Position numbers and translations under genes: made by a program
NCBI GenBank assembly: GCA_029785825.1
Contig: JAFLYY010000001.1
Coordinates: 186,001-250,000, forward strand
From: Nitrososphaerota archaeon
GTDB taxonomy: Archaea; Thermoproteota; Nitrososphaeria; Nitrososphaerales; Gagatemarchaeaceae
Direction of reading: 5' to 3'
Length of the DNA stretch: 64,000 nucleotides
Shown here: in pieces, positions 17,049 to 25,981 of the stretch
Layout of the letters: every line of letters begins with the position of its first letter
Position numbering within the stretch: the stretch's first letter is position 1
The notes under the pieces: model-generated
Database searches by the model: none
What the model was told of the DNA's origin: nothing
What the model saw: the letters and a program-made list of their open reading frames with translations, nothing else

Positions 17049-17921
17049 GTGAAACCGACGGAAGGTTTCGCTTCGGTCCTGGGGTTCGACCTCTTCTACC
17101 GCCAGTTCGGCGAGCCCGAGAAGGGCGAGGTGCTCTGCCTGCACGGCGGGCCGGGGAGCACCCACGACTACCTCCTTTCGATGGCGGACCTAGCGGAGAG
17201 AGGGTATCGCGTCACGTTTTATGACCAGCTCGGCTGCGGGCGCTCCGCCGTCCCCAAAGACCCGGCTCTTGTAGTCCCGGAGCATTACGTAGAGGAGGTG
17301 GAAGGGTTCCGAAAGGAGATGAAGCTGGGGAAACCCCACATAATCGGCTCCAGCTGGGGAGGGATGCTCGCCATCGGCTACGCCCTGAAGTACCAGACCA
17401 ACATGAAGACGATGACGACGGTGGGAGGGTTGCACAGCGTCCCTCTTACGGTCAGGGAGATGCAGCGGATGAAGCGCAGGCTCCCGAAGAACGTCCAGCA
17501 GACGATGGCGAAGCACGAGGCCGCAGGAGGGTATGAGGACCCAGAGTACCAGGAGGCCGTCATGGTCTTCTACAGGAAGCATCTCTGCCGGCTGGAGCCC
17601 TGGCCGGCCGAAGTCGCCTACAGCCTGGAGCACACCAGCAAGCTGGTCTACCGAATCATGAACGGCCCGAACGAGTTCACCATAACCGGCAACATCCGCT
17701 ACTGGGACGTCACCGACCAGCTCCGCACCATAGCGGCCCCGACCCTGGTGCTGGGCGGGAGGTATGACGAAGTCTCCCCCCTGGTCGCAAAGGAGATCCA
17801 CAGGCGCATCAAAGGTTCCGAGCTCACGATATTCCCAAACAGTTCGCACCTGCCGTTCTGGGAGGAGAGGGATGCCTTCATGAAGAGGGTCCTGAAGTTC
17901 TTGGGAACCCATCCCGGCTAA
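17049..17921 (+). CDS. Proline iminopeptidase-type alpha/beta hydrolase
   Basis: 290-residue hydrolase. HGGPGSTHDYLLS forms the oxyanion region, GSSWGGMLA (about residue 100-108) holds the nucleophile Ser, LVLGGRYDEVSP the acid Asp and NSSHLPFWE the His. The order and the cap domain match the S33 proline iminopeptidase family, which removes N-terminal proline from short peptides. The start is GTG at 17049, 37 bases after tRNA-Leu. Substrate is inferred from family only. Confidence 0.85.
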   Translation: MKPTEGFASVLGFDLFYRQFGEPEKGEVLCLHGGPGSTHDYLLSMADLAERGYRVTFYDQLGCGRSAVPKDPALVVPEHYVEEVEGFRKEMKLGKPHIIGSSWGGMLAIGYALKYQTNMKTMTTVGGLHSVPLTVREMQRMKRRLPKNVQQTMAKHEAAGGYEDPEYQEAVMVFYRKHLCRLEPWPAEVAYSLEHTSKLVYRIMNGPNEFTITGNIRYWDVTDQLRTIAAPTLVLGGRYDEVSPLVAKEIHRRIKGSELTIFPNSSHLPFWEERDAFMKRVLKFLGTHPG

Positions 17922-18041
17922 AACTGCCCGCTCCTCTACCCATTCTATACCGGGCCCTATAGAAACGCCTGCGTGGCTCTACTTTTGTCGAAGGTCGAGT
18001 CACCCTTATAGCAAGAGCGGGCACAAAACAGAAGGTACAAC

Positions 18042-19022
18042 TTGCGGCCCGACGTCCTATCAAGTCCAGCGCCCGAGAGCTCAGGAGGTCCCGCGACCCC
18101 GGTTCCTCTGTCGCGCCCCTCGTTTTCGATTGGGGTCTGTGCTACGGGAACCATGGACGAGCCCCGCGCTTTCCTGCGCGCCCTTCTGGTCGAGGCGGAA
18201 GCCGCCCGGATGGATCTGAAGAAGCTCATCGTCGTGGCGAGCGGCTGCTCGGCCGCCACCCTGTCCGAACTGGAGTCTGCCGCCGAGTTGGACCCCAGGG
18301 TAGAGCTCTTCGTGGAGGGGGTCAGGCACGGCAAAGCCGACGCCGTCAACAAGATCCTCTGCGCAGCGTCAGGAGACTACTTGGTCTTCGTGAATTCCGA
18401 CGCCGTCCCAGCGCCGGGAGCGGTCCCTTCCCTCCTCAGGATGGCTCTCTCCGACCCCCTCATCGGGGCCGTCTCTGCCCTGCCCGACACTAGGTCCGGA
18501 GGAGGGCTCGCTTCTCTGCTGACCGAATTCATGTGGAGCACGCACAACGAGTGCTCGCTCGCGCTCAACCATATGGGCATAGCCAACCACAGCAGCGACG
18601 AACTCGTAGTCTTCAGGTCTGCGGCCATCGCGCCGCTCCCCTCTGGCCTTGTGAACGATGGGGCATACATGGGAGGTACGGCGAAGAAGCTGGGGTACAA
18701 GGTCATGGTCTGCCCCTCTGCGCGGGTCAGGGTCAGGACTCCGTCCCGCCCGCTAGATGTGCTCCTGCAGCGGCGACGGATCCTCTTCGGTCACGCTCAG
18801 GTGTGGCGGGAGGTTGGAGCGCCCCCCAGGACCATCGAGTCCATGCTCTTCCTCTCGCCGCTTGCTGGGGTCAGAATCCTGGTCAGGGCACTGGCCAAGG
18901 ACCCCCGGTACCTGGAGATCGCCCCCATGGCGGCCGTGAGCGAGCTCGTTTCTGCGGTCATGTCCATATTCGACACCATGAGCTCCTCCCGGGCGCACCA
19001 AATCTGGAGGCGCTTCACCTGA
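18042..19022 (+). CDS. Family 2 glycosyltransferase
   Basis: GT-A fold: IGVCATGTMDEPRAFLRAL begins the Rossmann half, LKKLIVVASGC follows, and FVNSDAVPAPGA (about residue 123) carries a variant DxD (S-D-A). RHGKADAVNKIL is the usual nucleotide-sugar helix. Two C-terminal hydrophobic stretches may touch the membrane. Start TTG at 18042. The stop (19020-19022) overlaps the next gene's probable CTG start, so the two are likely translated together. Confidence 0.8.
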   Translation: MRPDVLSSPAPESSGGPATPVPLSRPSFSIGVCATGTMDEPRAFLRALLVEAEAARMDLKKLIVVASGCSAATLSELESAAELDPRVELFVEGVRHGKADAVNKILCAASGDYLVFVNSDAVPAPGAVPSLLRMALSDPLIGAVSALPDTRSGGGLASLLTEFMWSTHNECSLALNHMGIANHSSDELVVFRSAAIAPLPSGLVNDGAYMGGTAKKLGYKVMVCPSARVRVRTPSRPLDVLLQRRRILFGHAQVWREVGAPPRTIESMLFLSPLAGVRILVRALAKDPRYLEIAPMAAVSELVSAVMSIFDTMSSSRAHQIWRRFT

Positions 19023-19951
19023 CGCTCTCCAGGGAAAATGCAGAGCGGATTGACCTCCTCTACCAGGTGGCCAGAGACAACGGCTCCCTGGTGACAGTCC
19101 AGGAGATCTCCCGGCTGCTGGCGCACGGGGCCTCGGAGACGGAGCTCGCAGAGGCGATTGTCTCAGATCCATCGCTCGGCCGCAAGTTCGAACTGAAGGG
19201 AGGGTACCTCACCGAAAGGCAACGGGAGGGGAGGCCCAGCCTCCTTGACGAGGAACTCATCCACAGGCGGATGGCCAGGAGAAATCTGGGGCACGCCGCC
19301 CGTTTCGCTGGGCTCCTCGGCGCGGGCGCTTTCAAAATGGTCGCGGTGAGCGGTTCCACGTCTTACGGTTCCGCTTCCGCATCGAGAGACCTCGACCTGT
19401 TCTGCGTTGCTCCATCGGGCAAGACGTGGCTCTCTCTGACGGCCGCGCTCGTCATGGCAAGGATCTTCAATTCGCTCTCCCCTGGGTCGCCGCAGATATG
19501 CCTGAGCTGCATGATGGACGAAAACTTCGCCCGGTCGACGTTCGCCAAGGCCCGTGACCCGCTCTTCGCCCGCGACGCGCTCGAGACGAAGGTCTTGAAG
19601 GGGATGGGAACCTATGAGAGCCTCATGGAAGCGGCAGGCTGGATATCGAGCTACTATCCGCTGGCGTACGAGAGAGTGAGAGGGACGCACGCCCTACCGG
19701 TGGTCAGAGGGCCGTCCGCCTTGAGCGCCGCCTTCAACCAGCTTCTCTTCAGGCTCGTCGGCCGTTACCTTGGTCTAAAGGCATCGGCTCTGAACCGGAA
19801 GCTGAAGGAGGCGGGACGCTGCTCAGACCTCTTCGAGATCAGGAGCTCGCCCGATCACCTGATCTACGAGTCCAAGAGGTATACGGCCCTCCGAGAGAAG
19901 TACAGGAAGGTTCTCCGGCCCAGGGGCTTGTTCAATACCGATGGGTTATGA
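19019..19951 (+). CDS. Nucleotidyltransferase-like protein with probable CTG start
   Basis: Contains SGSTSYGSASASRDLDLF (about residues 109-126), the G-S-x(n)-D-x-D core of the pol-beta/MNT nucleotidyltransferase fold. The N-terminal 85 residues look helical, the C-terminal 150 unassigned. No ATG, GTG or TTG occurs before GTG at 19069, but coding-like residues (TLSRENAERIDLLYQ) extend back to the previous stop. The CTG at 19019 overlaps that stop as CTGA and lies 8 bases after GGAGG (19006-19010), a good Shine-Dalgarno. Its place between two glycosyltransferases suggests a role in glycan or lipid-head-group work. Enzyme activity is not certain. Confidence 0.68.
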   Translation: MTLSRENAERIDLLYQVARDNGSLVTVQEISRLLAHGASETELAEAIVSDPSLGRKFELKGGYLTERQREGRPSLLDEELIHRRMARRNLGHAARFAGLLGAGAFKMVAVSGSTSYGSASASRDLDLFCVAPSGKTWLSLTAALVMARIFNSLSPGSPQICLSCMMDENFARSTFAKARDPLFARDALETKVLKGMGTYESLMEAAGWISSYYPLAYERVRGTHALPVVRGPSALSAAFNQLLFRLVGRYLGLKASALNRKLKEAGRCSDLFEIRSSPDHLIYESKRYTALREKYRKVLRPRGLFNTDGL

Positions 19952-20015
19952 GCGAGGACCCTCCGTCAGCTAGACCCAAGGATGCACGGATGCGACCCGT
20001 AGGTGATCGGCACTG

Positions 20016-21566
20016 ATGGTCTTCCCAGCGTACTCCCTTGCCCCCGTCGTGCTGTTAGCATCAGTCCTCCTCAGTGTAGCTTTCGCGGTGTACGGGCTGA
20101 ACATACTCTACCTTACGGTCAGGTCCAGAAGGTACAAGCCCTGCTCCGCCCCGCCGCTCTCCGCGCGTCCGACGGTGGCGATCCACCTCCCTATCTACAA
20201 CGAGCTGTACGTGGTGAGAAGGCTCCTGGATTCGTGCGTCCGGGTGGCGGAACGGTACGGGGAGCGCCTGGTCACCATCTATGTGATAGACGATTCTGAT
20301 GACGACACGAGCCTCGCGGTCGACAAAAGCGTCTCGGAGCACTCGGCTCGGGGGCTCCAGTTCAGAGTAATCCGGCGCGGGAGCCGACAGGGGTTCAAGG
20401 CAGGCGCCTTGCAGGCCGCCCTCGAAGTGACTCACGAGAAGTATGTCGCCGTCTTCGACGCCGACTTTATCCCTCCGCCCGACTTCCTAGACAGGACGGT
20501 AGCCGTCCTGGAAGAGGACCCGGAGGTGGGCTTCGTCCAAGCCCGGTGGGGTCACGTCGACAGGAACTACAGCACGATGACGAAGGCGGTCGCCATAGGG
20601 GTCGACGCTCACTTCTTCCTTGAGCAGAGAGGGAGGAACGGGAACGGGTATCTGATGAACTTCAACGGGAGCGCTGGTGTCCTGAGGGCTTCGGCGATCC
20701 AAGCGGCGGGGGGGTGGGCGGCGGACACCCTGGCCGAAGACCTCGACGTCAGTTACAGGATGCAGCTTGCCGGATACCGGGGGGTCTACCTGAACGACCT
20801 CGAAGTTCCCGGGGAACTCCCTCCCACCCTGGCCAGCTTGAAACGGCAGCAGGGAAGGTGGGCGCGAGGCTCCCTTCAGGCTGCAAGGAAGCTGGCCGGG
20901 CGCATCGTCCCGTCGAATAGGCTGTCGGGGGGCCAGAAGTTCGAGGCAGGCGTCCACCTCACCTACTATCTTGTGCACCCTCTCATGGTGGCCTCCTTCC
21001 TGCTGGCTGTGAGCGCCGACTTCCTGAGGATAGACGTAATCAGCTATGCCGTGACCCTCCCCGTCCCCAGGCCCGGCGGCGGGCTGCTGCTGGTGGTGGA
21101 GGTCGTCCCCTGGGTCGTCTTCACGGCCCTCGTCGTCCTCTCGACCCTGGCGGTCTTCCTTTACTGTTTCGAGGCGGTCCGGGTCCAGAGGCTGGGGGTG
21201 CTGCACAGCGTCAAGCAGATAGTGGTGCTCGTGGCGCTCGGCTACGGCATCAGCATAAGCAACTCCGCTCAGGCTCTTCTTGGCTTGTTCTCGCACGACA
21301 CCGGGACTTTTTCGAGGACCCCCAAGTACGCCATCGAGCGCTCAGGTCAGACCTGGAAGGGCAAGAGGTACCAGATCCCACTGAACAAGGTCAACTTTCT
21401 GGAGGCAGGCGCCGTCGCCCTCGCCTCAGTCGCCACGCTCTACGCGTACACGACAAACAACCTTGGGCTCATCCCGATACTCCTGGTGTACCTTGTCGGA
21501 TACTCGTTCGTCCTTCTCCTGTCGCTTATCCAGACGGGAGGCGCGCGGAAGAACAGTGGCGCATAG
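20016..21566 (+). CDS. Membrane processive glycosyltransferase (family 2, cellulose/mannan synthase-like)
   Basis: 516 residues. An N-terminal membrane segment (residues 8-30) is followed by a GT-A domain: PTVAIHLPIYNE, VIDDSDDDTS, AVFDADFIPPPDF (DxD at about 148), TLAEDLDVSYR and QQGRWARG, the Q-x-x-R-W motif of processive enzymes. Five or more membrane segments follow. It probably builds or extends a beta-linked surface polysaccharide or glycolipid at the cytoplasmic membrane, using a nucleotide sugar. ATG at 20016. Confidence 0.87.
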   Translation: MVFPAYSLAPVVLLASVLLSVAFAVYGLNILYLTVRSRRYKPCSAPPLSARPTVAIHLPIYNELYVVRRLLDSCVRVAERYGERLVTIYVIDDSDDDTSLAVDKSVSEHSARGLQFRVIRRGSRQGFKAGALQAALEVTHEKYVAVFDADFIPPPDFLDRTVAVLEEDPEVGFVQARWGHVDRNYSTMTKAVAIGVDAHFFLEQRGRNGNGYLMNFNGSAGVLRASAIQAAGGWAADTLAEDLDVSYRMQLAGYRGVYLNDLEVPGELPPTLASLKRQQGRWARGSLQAARKLAGRIVPSNRLSGGQKFEAGVHLTYYLVHPLMVASFLLAVSADFLRIDVISYAVTLPVPRPGGGLLLVVEVVPWVVFTALVVLSTLAVFLYCFEAVRVQRLGVLHSVKQIVVLVALGYGISISNSAQALLGLFSHDTGTFSRTPKYAIERSGQTWKGKRYQIPLNKVNFLEAGAVALASVATLYAYTTNNLGLIPILLVYLVGYSFVLLLSLIQTGGARKNSGA

Positions 21567-21600
21567 GCTCCTTTTCGAGCCCTGTCGCGCCTGAAGGGGC

Positions 21601-22389
21601 TCACTTGCGGACCTCGAACCTGAAGAAGACGTCCAGCTTGAAGTACCAGAAGGGGGACGTGGCGACGTCGATCAGATGCAGCCAGGGGAATCGGTTCAGA
21701 GCCTTCCCCATGAAGTTGTCGAACATCCCTGTCCCCCTCCTCTCTGTCATCCTGAACCGGGAGGGGACGAAGAGCTCGTGCGGGGAGAGACGCGGCTTGT
21801 CTCCGATGGGCCAGACCGCCGGGCCGAAGGTCGGCATGACGTGCCTGATGCCAGGGAGGACCTTGGCGTCGAACTCGCGGATCATGTAATTTGTGACGAG
21901 GTTAGGGACGCTGATGATGAGGACCGCCCCGTCTTTGGAGACCCTCTGAACCTCCTTCATCGTCTCCAGGGGGCGGGGGAGGAGGTGAACTACCCTGATC
22001 ATCACGACCGAGTCAAAAGACGAGTCCCTGGCCGGGATGGTCGAGACGTCGGAACGAACCAACCCCGCCTTCGCCAGGGTGTCCTTCGCGGTGCGCAGGT
22101 TCCTCCTGGTCAGGTCCATCATGACGACCTCCCGGAAGTAAGGCTCGAGGACCTTCGTCATCCTCCCGAAACCCCCTCCCAGGTCGAGGCAGGCCCCTCC
22201 TGGGCGGATCATCCCCCTGACGACCCTCTTTTGGGCTTCGTCTTCGATCCTCTTGGTCTCCCAGAACTTGGAGTAGTCTGTCTCCTCGAACCCATCCAGC
22301 CAGGGGGTCTTGCTCGGTGCTGTCTCTGGGCGGGCTGACAAGGCGAACGAACCGCAGCGGCTGGCCCGCTTTGATATCTGTTCCTTCAT
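21601..22389 (-). CDS. Class I SAM-dependent methyltransferase
   Basis: 262 residues. SAM site CLDLGGGFGRMTKVL (about residue 67-81), then MMDLTRRNL and VMIRVVHLLPRPLETMKEV, all of the UbiE/Methyltransf_11 type. Target unknown; the position in the glycosylation region suggests a sugar, lipid or quinone-like substrate. ATG at 22389. It is divergent from the fusion gene at 22449, with about 60 bases between them holding both promoters. Confidence 0.82.
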   Translation of the reverse strand: MKEQISKRASRCGSFALSARPETAPSKTPWLDGFEETDYSKFWETKRIEDEAQKRVVRGMIRPGGACLDLGGGFGRMTKVLEPYFREVVMMDLTRRNLRTAKDTLAKAGLVRSDVSTIPARDSSFDSVVMIRVVHLLPRPLETMKEVQRVSKDGAVLIISVPNLVTNYMIREFDAKVLPGIRHVMPTFGPAVWPIGDKPRLSPHELFVPSRFRMTERRGTGMFDNFMGKALNRFPWLHLIDVATSPFWYFKLDVFFRFEVRK

Positions 22390-22448
22390 CGCGGCCCTGC
22401 GATCGACTAATCCTTAACTTGACCTGAGCCTTTTGACTCCCGAACCGG

Positions 22449-23693
22449 TTGGGGTCGAGCGAGTACCTGAGGCTGGAGACTAGGGGAAGGAGGACGAACC
22501 TCCCGCACATAGTTGAACTGAGATACGTCTGGACGGGAGGCCAATACTTCGTCCTGGGCAACAGCCCGTCCAGCGACTGGGCCCTGAACGCCCTGAAAGC
22601 TGGAAAGGCCAGGGTGCGCCTGGGCGAGTACCTGGTAGACGTGGCCGCCCGCAGGGTGGATGAGGCGGCGGCGAAGGCTGCCCTGGCATCCTTCGGGAAG
22701 AAGTATGGCGCCAGGTTCGTGTCGAAGTGGTATTCGCATTGCGAGCTCTGTCTCTGCCTCACGCCCCTCGGCTCCGCCGTGAAGCGGGGCGGTGCCTCGG
22801 GCGAACTCGACGTCAAGGCCGACTTCGGCCACTGGGCCTCTCAGAAGAAGGACTACTACGCCGACGTCGCTGGCGCGTTCGACTCGGCGTCGGACGAGTA
22901 CGACTTCACCATAAGCAGGAATTTCATCAACACCTGGATTCGGAAACGGTCTCTGCAGGTCCTGAGGAAGCTGCTACGCCCTGAAGACTACCTCGTGGAA
23001 GTGGGGTGCGGGACGGGGGAGGAGGCGGTCACGATCTCCGACTGGGTTTCGGGGATTGTCGCGACCGACGTCTCGGGCGGGATGATCGGGCTCCTGCAAG
23101 AAAAGGTCGCGGCGAGAGGCTTGGCGGGGAAGATTCTGCCTGCGAGACTCTCCGCATCGGAGGTCTCGCGGGTGAGGGACCTGATAGGGGAGAAAGAGAT
23201 ACGCGTCGCGTACTCGTTCAACGGCGCGCTGAACTGCGAGCCTAACCTCGGTTCGTTCGCGCGCCAGCTCGATTCCCTCCTTGAGCCTGGCGGCTACTTC
23301 GTCTGTTCCGTCAGGAACACCACCTGCGCGACCGAAATGATATCCCACGGCCTCGTCCTGCAGTTCGACAGAGCGAATCCGCGCAGGGTCCAGCCCATAA
23401 TGGTCTCCGTCGGTGGGAGAGACGTACCGTCGACCTATTTCTCGCCGTCATCGTTCATCTCCTACTTCTCCCCCAGATTCAGGCCGGAGCAGGTCATAGC
23501 CCTTCCCGCCCTGCTCCCTCCCGCCTATCTCAACGGCTACTATCTCAGGCTGAGGCCCTTTCTGTCCTTCCTCGAGCGCCTCGAGCTGGCTCTCTCAGGC
23601 GCCCCGCCCTTTAACAGGCTCGGAGACCAGACCCTCTTCGTCTTCAGGAAATCCTCTTCTGAGGAGGCGTCTCGGAAGCAGGTCTGGCCTTAG
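22449..23693 (+). CDS. Fusion of Ddn-like (DUF385) domain and SAM methyltransferase
   Basis: Residues 1-95 match the deazaflavin-dependent nitroreductase (Ddn/DUF385) split-barrel family: LRLETRGRRTNLPHIVELRYV, QYFVLGNS, ALKAGKARVRLGEYLVDV. Residues about 130-414 are a class I methyltransferase with VEVGCGTGEEAVTIS (about 181-195), ATDVSGGMI and SFNGALNCEP. The split barrel in relatives binds F420 or a lipid quinone. The start is a TTG at 22449. The 3' end overlaps the convergent glycosyltransferase gene by 99 bases. A methyltransferase that couples to a reduced deazaflavin substrate is one possibility; function unknown. Confidence 0.78.
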   Translation: MGSSEYLRLETRGRRTNLPHIVELRYVWTGGQYFVLGNSPSSDWALNALKAGKARVRLGEYLVDVAARRVDEAAAKAALASFGKKYGARFVSKWYSHCELCLCLTPLGSAVKRGGASGELDVKADFGHWASQKKDYYADVAGAFDSASDEYDFTISRNFINTWIRKRSLQVLRKLLRPEDYLVEVGCGTGEEAVTISDWVSGIVATDVSGGMIGLLQEKVAARGLAGKILPARLSASEVSRVRDLIGEKEIRVAYSFNGALNCEPNLGSFARQLDSLLEPGGYFVCSVRNTTCATEMISHGLVLQFDRANPRRVQPIMVSVGGRDVPSTYFSPSSFISYFSPRFRPEQVIALPALLPPAYLNGYYLRLRPFLSFLERLELALSGAPPFNRLGDQTLFVFRKSSSEEASRKQVWP

Positions 23694-25427
23694 TTCGCTC
23701 AGAAGCAGCAGTGCGTAGATGACGGTCGGAACGACCGCCGTGAGGACGAGGAACGCGGCCGGCGTCTGGTTGAAGAAGTCGACCTTGAACTGATCGGCGA
23801 CCGACGCCCCGATTGAAAACTGGTTGAGCAGGACCGCGGGGGACAAGAAGTAGAACAGGTTGTAGGTGAGGGCGACGTAGACGAGGGGGAGGACGGTGAA
23901 GACGGCCCCCGCGATGCGCCTCCTCTGGAGCATGAGGAGCGGGAGGATCCAGTAAAAGTACTGCGGGTTCACGAAGTTGTACGTGAGGAAGAACACGAGG
24001 ATGGATATGGCACTCCACTTGACCAGATCCGCGTCCTTCTTCCAGTACACCCAGAAGAGGCAGGCGACATAGGCCGGGACCCCCACCAGGAGGAAAACCG
24101 GGACTGGGGGTGCTTTGACAAGCAACAGCGCCTGCTGCCAGGTCAGCCCGTTCGCTGTGAACATCCCCCCATACGTAGGTATCGCACGGGCGTAGAGGAA
24201 CACATAGACGGTGTAGGCAAAATTCCCGTAGGCGCCGTAGGCTACCAGGGTGGCGACGAAAGCAGGTATGCACGCCGAAAGCGGTTTGAGGGCCCGCGCC
24301 CCCTCTCGCCTCAATGCGACGGCGAGCATCAGCGGGATGATGATGACGGGCCAGACCTTCACCGCTGCGCCGAGGGAAGCCAGCAGGTACGCCTCGTACA
24401 TCTTCCCCCTCCCGAAGTAGTACAGCGCCATCACGGTCAGGAGTGCCGCCATTGGATCGAGCTGCCCCCAGACCGCCGCGACCAAGATCACGAGAGGGTT
24501 TGCGAGCCAGAAGACGGCGGTCCAACCGTTCCCGGTCATCCTCTTCAGGAAGGCTCCCGTCAAGACGGCCGAGGCCACCATGGGGAGCTTCAGGAGCAAG
24601 ACCAGCAGAGGGAGGCTGGAGGGGACGTAGGCCAGGTAGACGTTGTACATCGCCGTGAACCACCCGGGCCAGGTAAGCCCCCCCACCGAAGGGAGGGGTG
24701 CTCCGCTGAGCCCCTGGTAGATCAAGAAGGAAAGGGCACTGTAGAGGGCGTAGAGCGGGGGGTAGGCCCACTTCAGCCCTCCGGGATAGAGGGGAGGGTT
24801 CCCTGGTGCGAACGGGTTGACATGCTGGAGGATCCTAATCCCCGAGCTCAGGAGGAAGTAGACGTCGTATCTCTGACCGGTCCACGGAGCTATCGCGAGA
24901 TAGACCGGGACGGCTACTATCAGGAAACGCTTCCATCCGAGGCCCTTCCCCAGGAAAAGGAATGCTCCCACGGAGGCGACTAGGCCAGCGTAGACCCCCA
25001 CGTCCATCCAAGCCGCGCCAGGGTCGTAAGAAACTCCGAACGCGGCAGCTCCGGACTCGCACGAACCGCTGACCGCCCTGACCGACGTGGTCCCGAACCC
25101 TGCCCACCCGTTGTCCAGGCCATAGCTGGTCTCGGTGAACCCCAGGTCGTTGGCGGTGAAGTTCTCCAGGCCATGCCACCGACTCCCATTGAGGTACTGC
25201 AGCGTGACGGTCTGGTTGGCCAGGGAAGGAGGATAGGTCACGTCGAAAGTCTCGCTGATGGTCGCTGCTCCCGGCGCCGGGACGGCCCTGAACGGGAAGG
25301 GGACGCGTGACGGCTGGGCAGTCACGCTGATGCTGCAGCTCTGCGCCGAGGCCGCCGGGGAGGCGGAGAGAACCATCAGCGGAACGATGAGGAGTGCAGC
25401 CAGCGGCCAGACGCAGCGCCTTTTCAC
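23595..25427 (-). CDS. Polytopic membrane glycosyltransferase-like protein with secreted N-terminal domain
   Basis: 610 residues. A signal peptide (residues 1-28) leads to an outside beta-rich domain of about 120 residues with several N-glycosylation sequons, then about ten membrane segments. WTGQRYDVYFLLSSG and VWGQLDPMAALL resemble the GT-C fold of dolichol/polyprenol-phosphate-dependent mannosyltransferases (PIG-M, GT87), in which an Asp near the first loop acts as base. GTG start at 25427 overlaps the phosphatase stop (GTGA), so both are probably co-translated. Sugar and acceptor are not predictable. Confidence 0.72.
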   Translation of the reverse strand: MKRRCVWPLAALLIVPLMVLSASPAASAQSCSISVTAQPSRVPFPFRAVPAPGAATISETFDVTYPPSLANQTVTLQYLNGSRWHGLENFTANDLGFTETSYGLDNGWAGFGTTSVRAVSGSCESGAAAFGVSYDPGAAWMDVGVYAGLVASVGAFLFLGKGLGWKRFLIVAVPVYLAIAPWTGQRYDVYFLLSSGIRILQHVNPFAPGNPPLYPGGLKWAYPPLYALYSALSFLIYQGLSGAPLPSVGGLTWPGWFTAMYNVYLAYVPSSLPLLVLLLKLPMVASAVLTGAFLKRMTGNGWTAVFWLANPLVILVAAVWGQLDPMAALLTVMALYYFGRGKMYEAYLLASLGAAVKVWPVIIIPLMLAVALRREGARALKPLSACIPAFVATLVAYGAYGNFAYTVYVFLYARAIPTYGGMFTANGLTWQQALLLVKAPPVPVFLLVGVPAYVACLFWVYWKKDADLVKWSAISILVFFLTYNFVNPQYFYWILPLLMLQRRRIAGAVFTVLPLVYVALTYNLFYFLSPAVLLNQFSIGASVADQFKVDFFNQTPAAFLVLTAVVPTVIYALLLLSELRPDLLPRRLLRRGFPEDEEGLVSEPVKGRGA

Positions 25428-25942
25428 GCGTTAAGGGAGCGGGGCTGTCGCTTTAGGCTTGCAGCGTAGTCGGAGACGGCCCTCTCCTGGGCGCGCTCCA
25501 CGAACTCAGGCTTTGTCTCCCTCAGCCTCCTTAGCGCCTCGTCTGCGCCGAGACCCTTGGACCTGATCAGATACGCAGCCAGCGCGCACCCCGTCCTTCC
25601 CTCTCCAGCCAGGCAGTGGACCAGGACGCGCTTTCCACCGTCGAGCTCCGCCTCTATCAGCCGAGCGCACTCGTCAAGGACCTTGACGTCCGGAACCCCG
25701 TGGTCATGCATGGGCACGTGCTCCACGGAAAGCCCGAGCCCGTCCGTCCAGGCCTTCGGGAGCGGCTCCTGGGTGAGGGTGAGGACCGTGCCGATGCCGT
25801 TGGCAGACACCCATTCTACTTGTCCCCTGGAGGCGGGATAACCGGAGCCCGCGAGTCTTCCCTGTTCGACCCAGACGAACCCCGTGGGCCTGTTGGAAAC
25901 CTGGGCCCTGAGTTTCCTTAGGAATAACCCTCCGGTCCCCAT
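25424..25942 (-). CDS. Dual-specificity protein/lipid phosphatase
   Basis: 172 residues. Active-site loop HCLAGEGRTGCA (about residue 115-126) is the C-x5-R signature with Cys as nucleophile; HDHGVPDVK carries the general acid Asp. VEQGRLAGSGYPASR is typical of the small archaeal DSP clade. Co-translated with the membrane glycosyltransferase, so a polyprenyl-phosphate, inositol-phosphate or phosphosugar substrate is as plausible as a phosphoprotein. Confidence 0.83.
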   Translation of the reverse strand: MGTGGLFLRKLRAQVSNRPTGFVWVEQGRLAGSGYPASRGQVEWVSANGIGTVLTLTQEPLPKAWTDGLGLSVEHVPMHDHGVPDVKVLDECARLIEAELDGGKRVLVHCLAGEGRTGCALAAYLIRSKGLGADEALRRLRETKPEFVERAQERAVSDYAASLKRQPRSLNA

Positions 25943-25981
25943 GTCTTGCCTGTCCGAGAACGCGCGCTGCTTTAGAAGTTT

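Noticed and set aside
18533-19018. Long upstream extension of the nucleotidyltransferase frame
   Set aside because: This part overlaps the GT2 gene in another frame and reads as Arg/Pro/Gly-rich noise; coding-like sequence begins only at about 19019.
20487-21296. 269-codon minus-strand frame in the membrane GT2 gene
   Set aside because: Shadow frame; the plus strand has all GT2 motifs and membrane segments.
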